Shown here: piece after piece, positions 35,783-46,121 of the stretch
Layout: every line of letters begins with the position of its first letter
Numbering within the stretch: the first letter of the stretch is position 1
Source of the DNA: Tetracladium setigerum
Taxonomy: Eukaryota > Ascomycota > Leotiomycetes > Helotiales
Direction: 5' to 3'
Length of the DNA stretch: 64,000 nucleotides
NCBI GenBank assembly: GCA_031472005.1
Contig: PZJY01000010.1
Coordinates: 806,001 to 870,000 of the forward strand
Notes under the pieces: generated by a model
The model's database searches: none
What the model saw: the letters and a program-made list of their open reading frames with translations, nothing else
What the model was told of the DNA's origin: nothing
Made by a program: the position numbers and the translations under genes

Positions 35783-37632
35783 GTTGTAATAGTATTGTTG
35801 TCTTTTGCGAGGTTTACGAAGTCTTTGGGATGTGTTGGTGGTAGTGATTTGGTGTTGCTGAGGCGAAAGCGCAAAGAGTAGATATGACCTCAGAGCGCTG
35901 GAAGAAGCAAGAGAGATGCTGGTATTGCTCAAAGGGTTGAGGTCGACGAGACAAGGAATATGAAGAGTCCTTGAAGAGTCTTGAAGGGTTTGGTTGTCGA
36001 AAAGTGGGTAGCAAAAGTGTTTGTAGAAAGTGATTCCAGATCGAGGACTGGGTCGTCGAAGGAAGTTAGGGAACTTTTGTACTTCTGGGGAGGAGGTGGG
36101 TTCAGCCAAATGCGGTAAGCTGCTCAATTCAAATTGCTCAAGTGAATGGTACCCCGCGCTCGAAGGTGATCAGTGATTCAAGAGATCATCTCACCCATTC
36201 AATCCTGAAGTAGGAACTTCAAAGATCATGGCTCCAGCCAGGTCAGTCAGCATAGCCACAAACTTGGTCAAAGGATGGACGCGGAAGGGTGACGGACTAT
36301 AGAGTTGTCTATATACAATTGGACACTGCTCAAATTTGTGAACAAAATTACAGCAATGCCTAGTATGTGCAGATTTCACAAAATATCTACACAACAAAGC
36401 TACTTGTGATACGATATGTTCAAGACTAAGGGAAGGTCGGGGTTCTCTGAGAATGGATAAGTTAAGTGGAGTTTTGGTATCAATAGTATATATTTATAGT
36501 ATAAAATTGACTCACAGAAAAAGAATTGGTAGTGTGTATCGTTTCGGATTGTTTGTTTCCGGGAATTCATGTTGGTGTCAGGAGGTTCTGAGGGTTTGGT
36601 CGTGTTTGTTCATGTTTGACCTCATTCCCTTGGCAAGCATCGGCTTTGCACATATTGCTAAATGTAAGATTCATCTCACAATAAAGAGAGCCAGCGAAAG
36701 CTCACAGATGGCTTAGGCTGAAACTTATTTGAGCGTGTCACTATCCCAAATGAAAAATCTGTGATTTATGTAGATGTGTTTACGTTTCGATTAGCAGTAA
36801 AATAGGCTGCTTCGCTTAAAACGGCACAAAGTAAACAACTGAAAGTATGATGAGGTTGAGATAAGTCGATAAATACTTTCCGAAGTAGCCTCCGTCATAT
36901 CTTCAATTCAGACAGAAAGTGATGAAAAGAGGGTTTTCTTATAGGAAATAAGCGGCTGGTTTCCAATTCTACAATAGATATTTAGTTGCTATGCTTGTAA
37001 TTGGACACAGGCAAGGGAGCTGCTGGTGGTTTTTGTTCTGGGAAACAATAAATAAAGTAGATTGATTTCAAGATTTGATAATTTGCTATAAACTTGAAGA
37101 TCAAACATATAAAGAACGCGGATATTTAAGTCACAAGCCATGGGGTCGAGACATATTGGTAATAGTTGGCCGTTCATATAATGATAGCAATGGGTAAGGT
37201 AAGTACCTACTAGGTGTATATGCAATCACGTGATCAATAGCCGTGTACAAAACCTCGCTTCAGGAGCCCCCTTCTTCTACTCCCTTAACACAAATGAATA
37301 CAATGAATACAAAGAGGTACAATGAATACAAGAGGCTTGCCATAAACCATGCACCTCGTAATTGTCGTCCGTGCTCTCTCTCGGCCTACATAAACCAAGT
37401 CAACCGATTGGACAAGTCTTTGTGGAAGGTTTGATTCATTTGAAAGAGGAACAACCGCAATACATTAATAATAACTAATGATAAATAGGTTTGAATTGTG
37501 TTATTTAGTATTGCAAGGTACCCAACAACTGCCTCCCTGACATGCCACTCTATAGAAAATCCTCCTCATGTCCATTGTATTAGTCCTATAGGGCTCTGGT
37601 TTCGCCCTCTGCCATGTTTCCAACACCTAGGA
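35783..37632. other. Long AT-rich intergenic region
   Basis: This 1.85-kb stretch separates the two RRM-like genes. It includes the promoter of paralogue A (CT-rich near 35800-36050 on the coding strand) and an AT-rich remainder with many TATA-like strings. No frame with family similarity was found. Confidence 0.45.
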
Positions 37633-39142
37633 TTACCATCGCGATAGTTCTGGAGCACAAGGATCCTGTGCATAGTTAATGCTACACTCATGCCCCCCTG
37701 GGAGATCGCCGTGTTTCCAATCTTCGTGGAACAATTTCATCGCCATCTTACTCTGACCTATAATGCTCCCGAAAGCTATCTCAACCTCAGTCCGGCCCGA
37801 TCGTGCATCGACATGTTCGCGCGTGCCGCTGCAAGTGAATCTCATTTTACCGGCAAAGAAATCCAACAAATCATGTGTGTTCACTATACGACTCGGTCCT
37901 GTGATATGTAAAACCCGGGACGGTGGCATGCGCCCGTCTGTTGGGACTGGGACTGGCCGAACTCTTTCCCTGTTCCATGTGGTACGAAACCGTCGACCAT
38001 GCATCTCGATACCCGGGTTTTGGTTGCAACGGTCGAAGTAAGCTTCAGCCGCCTCTCGGGTTGTGAAAGCGAGGGTGACAGCACAGGTATCTATACCTTC
38101 TGTTGGAGGCATCCTGTGGAAGGAGGCAACGGCACCCTCATGGATTAATCCAAAAAACTCGGGTGCCGTAACGTTTACATCGACATTGACGATGAAAAGA
38201 GAGCAGTTCTCCTCCGGTGGACAGCCTGCATTGCTAATCGCGCGGTCGCTGATTTCGCCTCTATAATTTTCATTAAAATTGTGCCCAAGCCGCTGTGCGA
38301 GTGCAAGAAATTGCGGAGAAATGACCTGACGTTCCCCGAGCATGATTCGAGAAGGATTAAACGCTTGGAATGGTCTTCGAGGAGCGATCGCATTGTGTCC
38401 TGATTGGAATGGTCCTTGAGGGGCGATTGCATTGTTTCCTGGTTGGAACGGTCCTTGAGGAGCGATCGCATTGTTTCCTGGTTGGAATGGTCCTTGAGGT
38501 ATGCCCGCCGGCCACGGAAGCCATATAGTTGGCGGATTCCACTGGCAATTGCGCCACCTCAACGGGGTATCGAGACCAAAATCCCACCAAGGGCCTCCAT
38601 CCTCATTGGGCCCATCGGGAAGGATGTTTGGTACGAACGTATCGAGTTGGACTTGTGCTAGGTAGGTAGCACATTTATGAGCAAAGAAGGTTTCGTGGAT
38701 CGTTGACGGTGAGTTGGAATGCACAACGAGATTTGCTTACTAGACTGGGCCCCTGGTTTTTCCTGGTGCTGGGCCATCAAATCTTGGACGAAGGTTTGAC
38801 ATCCACGTCGAGTTTCCGAACTTAGCTCTCGCAACTCGTGCTCAAGATCTTTGAGATAGTTAGCAATCTTGATTCTAAAAACATGAGGTTTGCGTTGGCT
38901 TTGCTCACAATCGAGATCATTCCTCACATCGTAGCCTTCTGCGCAGGCGTTGAAGAGTCTAAGGTACCAGTCTCGAAAACGGTCAAAAAGCGAGTCTGCC
39001 TGAATAAGCTGGTTTTCAACTTGTAGGAGGCGATCTATTTTTACTGATTAAGAAGGCGGTAGTAGAAGCGGCAAGATGAAGGGGACGTACAGTTGATGCT
39101 AAAAGAGTCGTCGCTGATATAGAGGAAGGGCCGGCGGTTCAT
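37633..39142 (-). CDS. Orphan protein with two divergent RRM-like domains, paralogue B, with 13-residue repeats
   Basis: Three exons, 39091-39142, 38741-39034 and 37633-38657, encode 456 residues; phases agree. Start MNRRPFLYISDDSFSIN. Residues 18-115 are a predicted coiled coil (RLLQVENQLIQADSLFDRF, YLKDLEHELRELSSETRR). A Pro/Trp-rich part (WWDFGLDTPLRWRNCQWNPP) leads into 3.4 copies of a 13-residue repeat, FQPGNNAIAPQGP. Two RRM-like units follow: SLFIVNVDVNVTAPEFFGLI with CAVTLAFTTREAAEAYFDRC, and RVLHITGPSRIVNTHDLLDF ending CSINYAQD. Layout and length match the neighbouring gene at 34165-35782 although the N-termini differ. No known family was recognised beyond the RRM-like fold, which is an inference from strand pattern. 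Confidence 0.68.
38366..38499. repeat. 39-bp coding tandem repeat, 3.4 copies
   Basis: Units at 38366-38404, 38405-38443, 38444-38482 and a partial copy to about 38499. Units 2 and 3 differ at about three positions; unit 1 is more diverged. The period is a multiple of three and encodes a Pro/Gln/Asn-rich repeat in paralogue B. Confidence 0.9.
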
Positions 39143-40376
39143 TTTTTGACAACTTGGCAAGCTATCAAGTGGTATCCTGTAAAGAGAATGTTGGATGAAG
39201 GAGAGATAAGACAAAAGTTAAAAATAAAGCAGGAAACAGGTTGGTATTGGTTTAAGTGTTACTGGTGATAGCTTTGGCTTGCCGTAGTTATATTATGCCA
39301 GTCTGATATTGGGATGTCGTTTAGAGCTGCGGACCGTGTTTCTATATTTGAGCTTGATATTCTTTTCCTGATTAGTTCCACTGACTCGGCTGAAAGGTTT
39401 ATTGACTGACTTTGATTTATAACTATTGTAGTATGTATAATTTTTTGATACAGAGAGAGTGGGTGGCACCTATATTTTTGACGTGTTGCAGGGTCATTGT
39501 TTGTACTTTACAGGAACAAAGGGATCTACTTCTACGCTTGCATCCAGAATGCATGGAAGTTTGAAGTCGGATTCTTTATATCTATTAATGGATTGTTTGC
39601 TGTCCAACTTTTTGTCAGATTGCACATACTCCACCTGATGAATTTGGAACAGAGAAATTGGCCTAACGCCGGCCTATTTTACTAGAAGGATTTCTCTATT
39701 GTTGCTCTTATTGTAACAAACAGATAGATAGAAATAGCTCGACTCCATTTCGCAAGGACTGTAAGATCTGCAACATAACAAACACGAAGTTTAGACAAAG
39801 AATGCTGAAAGTGCCCTGGACTCTATCACGTGCTGATCGTGAGAGCAAGTGCCGAGTCAGCCAACACCAAACTTTATTCCTCCTTGAACATAATCAGGAA
39901 CACAATGGTTGCCCTACCTTCGAACTAACAGGCCCTCAGTAGTGAGGAAGTAAATATGAATCAATCAAGAAATATGCCGTACGCTGGCCAATCTCCTCTG
40001 AGCGAAGTACACCCATTTGATGGCGAATGTGGATGACTTGCTGGTTCCGTGGTAAATGGTATTTTCTATTTATGGTGCTTTATCTATTCTACCCATTCTC
40101 GGCAATCTCATGACTGCTGGGTCTCCTAACTGCTTGTTCGAAAACTGTGATTATCTATGAATAGAGCACCTTATTCTGAAACTTCTGCACAATATTTCAA
40201 ACGCAGCCAGCTAATTTGTATGCCCACGAAAGGACAGGAAAGGACGAACAAATCAGGAAACTTGACTTTCAGTCAAACATAAGAGTCCTTCCAGCCATTT
40301 GATAAATCTAATGATCAGGCCAGGGCTCTAGATTAATGCGGTTCTGTGTACTCCTGTCAGCGGATCACTTTGGAGC
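39143..40376. other. AT-rich intergenic region
   Basis: About 1.2 kb with no supported gene. The frame at 39497-39685 is hydrophobic but short and lacks context. The part next to 39143 should be the promoter of paralogue B. Confidence 0.4.
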
Positions 40377-41752
40377 CTAAGCAAAGACTGGGTGAGATCT
40401 TACCACTTCCGCAATCACTTCAACACCTTTTCTAACAGCGTGTAGAAGCAAACGCATGGTTTCTTCGAGGCTTGCGTTCTCTTCAAGCTTGGGACGGCCA
40501 GGGATTTGATTAAAGGCGGTGCTTGACTGCTGCAAATTCTCGTTGACCACCTCCCTCGGGACATTAGAAGGCTCTTGCGTCTTTAAGCCAGCAACGGCAC
40601 CCATGCCTGAATTGGATAGCCCCCCAGTCTTCTCGAGAGTCTGCAAAGCTTCCTGAAATTATTGCTCCAGAGCTTGCTTCTTGGCAGCGTCCGATGCTAG
40701 ATCCGCCGTCAAGCTCGCTTGTGGCATTGAGGGTGAGGGGTCCGCTCTGAGATCCTCAGTTAAAGTAGAGCTATGGCAGGCATTTATATCATTGGATTGA
40801 GCGACAACGACAGTTTCGATGGTAGTATTCGATTGGACTGCCATCAAAGTATTGAGTGCTACACTTCTCAGCTTTTTCGGATCAATATTTGACGGAATTG
40901 GTGTGGTCCTTGATCTGTTTGGATCGAAGAGCACAGGATCGATGTCTCCGCCTGCCGTCCGACTTTCCAAATTGATTCTCGTCCTCCAGTCTACTTTTGC
41001 GTTGACAAGAACTCCGCATCGAAACTGTTCATTCCTCTTTCGTCTCAGGAGGATCGCAGCCCTTACGAGACTTGGAACCCCATTCTCATCCTTATCGTTC
41101 TCATCCATACTCCACATTGCTACATTCTTCGGTTCTGTGTAGCGCCCCTTTTTCGGTGCCCCCCCCCGATTAACGAGGGGACAAGAATTCAATCGATCAC
41201 CTTTTGTGAAGACCTTCCAGAGCTTCACATCACTCTCCAAAGCACCACTTTACTGCTCGATACAAGTGCTCTACAGTGTGATATATGTATATAGCGTTCG
41301 GGGGCACTGTCCATCCAGCAGCTCTCAGCAACATACCAGAACGTAAACGGCCTTCGTGCGGAAGTAATTATCCGAGCAAGAGAGTGAGATACTGTGCTAA
41401 CTTTCCTCGCAGGAATGGGTATCTGCACTTTAACTTGCCCCTCTCCAAGGCTTCACAAACTCGTTCTCTACTTCAGAGTAGAGTACACTCACTACGTCGA
41501 GCACCCACTAACCAACCCAGAAGCTGAAATCTTGACAATTGTTCAAGAAACGATGGCAGGCTCACAGTAATCTTACATTAACACCAAAGTGACAAGAGCA
41601 GTTCCATAAGAGACATTGACCAGATCTTGACAATGGAACAAGACCAAAAAACGCTTCAACGATTCCCTCAATGACCTCGTAGTTCGTTTAAGTGTACCCG
41701 GGACCGACCGGCTGTCGCCTGACATCAGTTCAGTGCTAAGTCTTTGCCCCAT
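40377..41752 (-). CDS. Orphan protein of unknown function; frame break and in-frame TAA, possibly decaying
   Basis: Inferred exons 41577-41752 and 40659-41460, the second joined by donor GTAAGA and a weak acceptor (GTGAAG). Start MGQRLSTELMSGDSRSV. Coding-like text follows: RRPFTFWYVAESCWMDSAPE, RYIHISHCRALVSSSKV, then, after one missing G at 41245-41246, ALESDVKLWKVFTKGDRLN and RAAILLRRKRNEQFRCGVLV. The frame stops at 40659-40661 (TAA), yet the same frame stays open to 40377 and continues what looks like one helix (KKQALEQ, stop, FQEALQTLEKTGGL). CAA to TAA would be a single C-to-T change. I recognise no family. It may be a gene with a shorter end, or an early pseudogene. Confidence 0.45.
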
Positions 41753-42739
41753 CTCAGAAGAATATCAGCATTACCACTTAAAACATAATTGGCATAACAC
41801 GATCCACAAGATACACGAAAGATACCCAGAACAAGCCATCAATTCCAATATTCAAGCTAAATAGAGTGAATATCCAGAATAATTGAATGTTTGACTTTTG
41901 CCGTCCAAATCTCCCCTTTTGTGAAATTTGGTTCGCTTGTGTACATGCCAAGACTACCTACGAGTGTATCCTCATCAACAAGGGGGATGGTCGTTCCATG
42001 GAGTCTTGCTATTGATGGATAGAGAAGTAGACTTGGGGAGTGTTGTGAGCTACTAAGAATTGCTTGTGCAATTGAGAATGAATGAATCAAAATCATTTAT
42101 TTCTGCAATTTATAGGTTTAAGCAGGTAAAAATGATCGAGAGACAGAGAGAGGGTGGAATGAGGGGTTTATTTCCATGTCGATCGCAGTTGAAAGTAAAC
42201 AAAGAACTCGCTTAAAGGTTCACGACAAAACTTTTGACACTACTGTGAAAAAATCGCTGATCATCTTTACGAGGAAAATGATAAAAACTTCTTAAATGAT
42301 ATTTGTCATCTTCTCTCGAACTCTTTTCTTCTTCCCCTTTCCCCCTTTTTTCGCCCCTCACACACATACACACACACACACACGCGCACATATAAAAAGT
42401 AAAAATTTGTCGACCGTGAAGTCATAAACGCAGCATCCCCTTTTTTGTAAAAAAAAACGGAGCTGTTCTGTCTTATCCATACCGATGTTGTACCGACCAC
42501 GAAGCTTTCACCAAACAGCCAACCAACCATCCAACCATCCAACCCGAGCTCTGCATCTTCATCATTTCAAAAAAATCATCAAATCCCCAACTATCCCGCT
42601 TGAAAAAGTATCCAAGTCATATTATAAATAGCAAATCCTAGCCATCCGTCTACTCCGTCAAAAACGAAACGAAAAAACAGATGATCCAACACAAGCTTTT
42701 ACCAATCGAGAGGTTCCTTCTTCGCCTCACCCCTATTCG
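41753..42739. other. Intergenic region with CA microsatellite
   Basis: About 1 kb between the orphan gene and the end of LEU1. A CA-rich microsatellite lies at 42358-42390, followed by an A run near 42450-42457. The frame at 41857-42096 shows no features. No gene is supported. Confidence 0.45.
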
Positions 42740-45185
42740 TCAAGGGACTGGCACGGCTTTGGCGGCTAACCTGCCATTCTTTCCTCGCTTCAAGTATCCA
42801 GTTCCGTCAACCCAGGGAGTATTCTTGGTCATCTTTTTCTCAAAGGCCACGATTTTATCTTCCATTTGCATGGTAAGTCCGATGTCATCGAGACCATTCA
42901 CCAAGCAATGCTTTCTGAATTCCTCGACTTGGAAAGTGCAGATTTGTTTGCCGGAAGCGTCTTTGATGACTTGATTAGGTAGATCAATCTCAATCTCCTT
43001 GCCGGCCTCAGCTTCGGCGGCGATAGCGTCGAGGTCGGCTTTATTGGTGATGGCGATGGGGAGCATACCGTTCTTGAAGCAGTTGTTGAAGAAAATATCA
43101 GCGAATGAGGGTGCGATGATACTTTTGATGCCGAAATCGAGGAGAGCCCAAGGAGCGTGTTCTCGAGAACTTCCGCAGCCAAAGTTGGGACCGGTGACAA
43201 CGAGGATCTTGGACTTCCGATACTCTCCTTGATTGAGGATGAACTCTGGCCTCTCGGTCTTGTCATCGTTGAAGCGGAGAGGGAAGAAAAGTGCAGATCC
43301 GAGACCGGTTCGCTTAATTGTTTTTAAGAATTGTTTGGGAATGATAGCATCGGTGTCGACGTTTCCTCGGTGCAGAGGTGCTGCAAGACCTTTGAAGACC
43401 TCGAACTTGACTTGACCAGTAGGAGCCTGGGAGGCGAGAGTGTTGGTATGAGGCTCGTTGTCTTCTGGTTGATCGGCGAGAGCCTCTCGAACATCGTCAT
43501 CCGTCTCGATTCTCTCATCAACGTGCTGCGCCTTTATCTGTGGCTCTGGTGACGCTCGTCGGGGAACGTCGTTACTTTCGGCAAATTTTCGTACATCTGT
43601 GAGCTTTCCTGTGATTGCGCATGCAGCGGCTGTCACCGGAGACATCAAATGTGTTCGTCCTTCAGAACCTTGTCTACCCTCGAAATTTCGATTACTGGTG
43701 CTTGCACATCGCTCCTTTGGTGACAGGAAATCTGGGTTCATGCCAAGACACATACTGCATCCTGCTTCACGCCACTCGAATCCAGCATCCAAGAAAATCT
43801 TGTCCAATCCTTCCTTCTCTGCCTGATCCTTGACGAGACCACTGCCAGGAACAATCATGGCTCTCTTGATATTTGCTGCCACCTTCTTGCCCTTCACAAT
43901 TCGTGCTGCAGCCTGAAGATCCTCCAGTCTGGAGTTCGTGCAAGATCCGATGAAAACCTTGTCAACCACGATTTCCTCCATTGGCGTACCGGCAACGAGA
44001 CCCATGTATTCCAACATGCGCTCTGCAGCAGCTTGTTTTGCCTTGGGGAAACTCGATGGATGTGGGACTTTGCCAGTGATGGGGATAACATCCTCGGGAC
44101 TTGTTCCCCATGACACGGTAGGAATGACATCCTTCGCATCTATAAAGACATCGATATCGTATTTCGCTCCAGGATCCGACTTGAGGCCCTTCCAGTAAGC
44201 GACTGCCTTGTTCCACTCAGCCGAGCCATACTTTGGTGCCAATGGTCTGCCCTTGAGGTATTCGAATGTGATTTCGTCTGGAGCAATCATACCAGCCCGT
44301 GCACCGGCCTCAATGGACATATTGCAGATGGACATTCTTGCCTCCATACTTAGAGACTCAATCGCACTTCCGCAGAATTCAATAACGGCACCAGTACCAC
44401 CGGCAGTTCCCACGGTTCCAATGGCGTGAAGAACGATATCTTTTGAGGTGACACCAGGAGCAACAACGCCATCGACTTGAATGCGCATGTTCTTGCTTCG
44501 TTTTGTGATGATGGTTTGTGTGGCGAGAACGTGTTCCACCTCACTAGTACCAATACCAAAAGCCAAAGCACCAAAGGCACCATGTGTAGATGTATGACTG
44601 TCACCGCAGACGACAGTGGTACCGGGAAGGGTGAAGCCCTGCTCAGGTCCAATAACGTGAACGATTCCCTGACGTTTATCTGCGAGACCGAAATAAGTGA
44701 CACCAAAGTCCTTGACATTGTCCTCGAGGGTCATGCATTGAAGTCTCGAATCTTCCTCTTCGACAAAGGTTTCAATATTCTTGAGGTTTTTCCGCGAACT
44801 GGTAGGGACATTCTGCAGAGGTGTTAGCAATTGCCTGCGATGGTTCTGGTATGGTAAATGGTATTGAGGACGTACGTGATCTGTGGTGGCGAGGGTGCAA
44901 TCCGGTCTGCGAACCTTTCGGCCCGCATTCTTCAAACCTTCAAATGCTTGCTGTTTGCGTGAATTAGTGGATTGGCCGAAAGATGCTGGGAATGGGATCA
45001 TCATACAGGAGATGTGACTTCGTGAACCAAATGACGGTCTGTTGAAGGGTTAGCAAGCTGTCACGAGGAGGGGAGTTTGTGTTGCGGACCAATGTAGAGC
45101 AAAATGGTGCCATCCAGTCTCTCGTCGACGATATGGTCTTGGAAGACCTTATCGTACAGAGTTTGGGACCCTCGGCGGTGGGCAT
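42740..45185 (-). CDS. LEU1: 3-isopropylmalate dehydratase (isopropylmalate isomerase), fused large and small subunits; one frame break in exon 1
   Basis: Exons 45090-45185, 45007-45038, 44876-44950 and 42740-44812; about 758 residues when corrected. The enzyme isomerises 2-isopropylmalate to 3-isopropylmalate in leucine synthesis, using a [4Fe-4S] cluster. Cluster ligands are visible in VFIGSCTNSR and GCSMCLGMNPD; the substrate-loop motif is GDSHTSTHGAFGALAFGIG. After a variable linker (about residues 500-555) the swivel domain shows RGNVDTDAIIPKQFLKTIKR and GPNFGCGSSREHAPWAL. Exon 1 opens MPTAEGP and then needs one more base at the GGG run 45165-45167 to read TLYDKVFQDHIVDERLDG, the standard fungal N-terminus. 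The rest is intact and conserved, so an assembly indel is far more likely than gene loss. A CCGG array lies about 520 bp upstream. Confidence 0.95.
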
Positions 45186-45603
45186 GATTGATTATTGGTA
45201 CGTATGTATGGGTTGAATGAAATGTGGGAGATTGAAGAGGGAAGAAAAGACGCAGAGAATTCGAGGAAAGAGATGAAGGAAGAGAGTTTCTCTATGAGGA
45301 GCAGAGAGAGAGGAAAAGAGGAATAGAATGGAAGCAAACAAAAAAGTTCGTGTCGCCGGTGGGGGAGGAATCCACGAGACTTTATGTTGCAAGAAATCAA
45401 ATCGGAGGCCGAAGTCGCTTGCCAAGCATTGCGGGGTGGCTCCCACGCAAGATCTGCCCGCCACAGCCAGTCAGAGAAGGCGAATTACCTACCTAAGGTA
45501 CCTTGTATTTACGATGAGTAATAAACTGAGTAAATATCGACAGAATGGGAAGGTCTATAAAAACACGGTTGGAGCTATATTCAAACTCGGCAGTAGCCGC
45601 GGA

Positions 45604-45668
45604 GTGAGAGATAGAGAGAGACAGAGAGAGCAAAGAGAGAGAGAGTGTGTGTGTGTGTTTGTGTGTGT
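45604..45668. repeat. Compound GA/GT microsatellite
   Basis: GAGAGA-type tract at about 45604-45646 passes directly into a GTGTGT tract to about 45668. It lies about 420-480 bp upstream of the LEU1 start codon. Confidence 0.85.
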
Positions 45669-45701
45669 GGAATGGGAGAGAGAGGGAGAAAGAGAGAAGA
45701 T

Positions 45702-45729
45702 CCGGGTCCGGGTCCGGCTCCAGGTCCGG
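45702..45729. promoter_or_regulatory. Candidate Leu3-type binding array (CCGG-N2-CCGG) upstream of LEU1
   Basis: CCGGGTCCGGGTCCGG at 45702-45717 contains two overlapping CCGG-NN-CCGG sites, and a further CCGG lies at 45726-45729. Yeast Leu3, the isopropylmalate-responsive Zn cluster regulator, binds CCGGNNCCGG in promoters of leucine genes. Position upstream of LEU1 makes this a good candidate; binding by a Leu3 homologue here is inferred. Confidence 0.5.
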
Positions 45730-46121
45730 GATGTGTCACCCGTTCCGTGAGGGAAAAGCAGACAAGCTCTGCCTGCACCAACGCCACGATCAGCAACATC
45801 CTGCCCAATGACGTCGCGATAATTTTCCACAAATCGTGCAATGGCAAAACGGAAATGGAAATGGAAATGGCAGCGAGGAATAACGACCACAAATCGAACG
45901 AGAACAAAAAAAGAAACAAGGATGCATCATAGTCTGGCTGGTTGAGTGCCTACTACACACAACACACAACACGTACCACTTGATCTCTCCATGGAGGAAC
46001 TCCATGTGCTCGGAAGGTAAATTTGGCTCATTATTAACATTACTCTGTACATTACTTCGTCCCGCTATGCTCCGTCTATCCCCAATCGCAATGCAATGCT
46101 TCGTTGATATCCTTCCTTCGT

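Larger units (their letters stand above)
45186..46121. promoter_or_regulatory. LEU1 upstream region with microsatellites
   Basis: This 936-bp gap contains the LEU1 promoter and the 3' end of the PfkB-like kinase gene. Notable are a GA/GT microsatellite block at 45604-45668 and a CCGG cluster at 45702-45729. A CACAACACACAAC string lies at about 45957-45970. Minus-strand CT richness just upstream of 45185 matches a fungal leader. Confidence 0.55.

Noticed and set aside
42358..42390. CA microsatellite as a possible telomere-like or origin element
   Set aside because: It is an ordinary dinucleotide repeat with no telomeric TTAGGG units and no associated structure.
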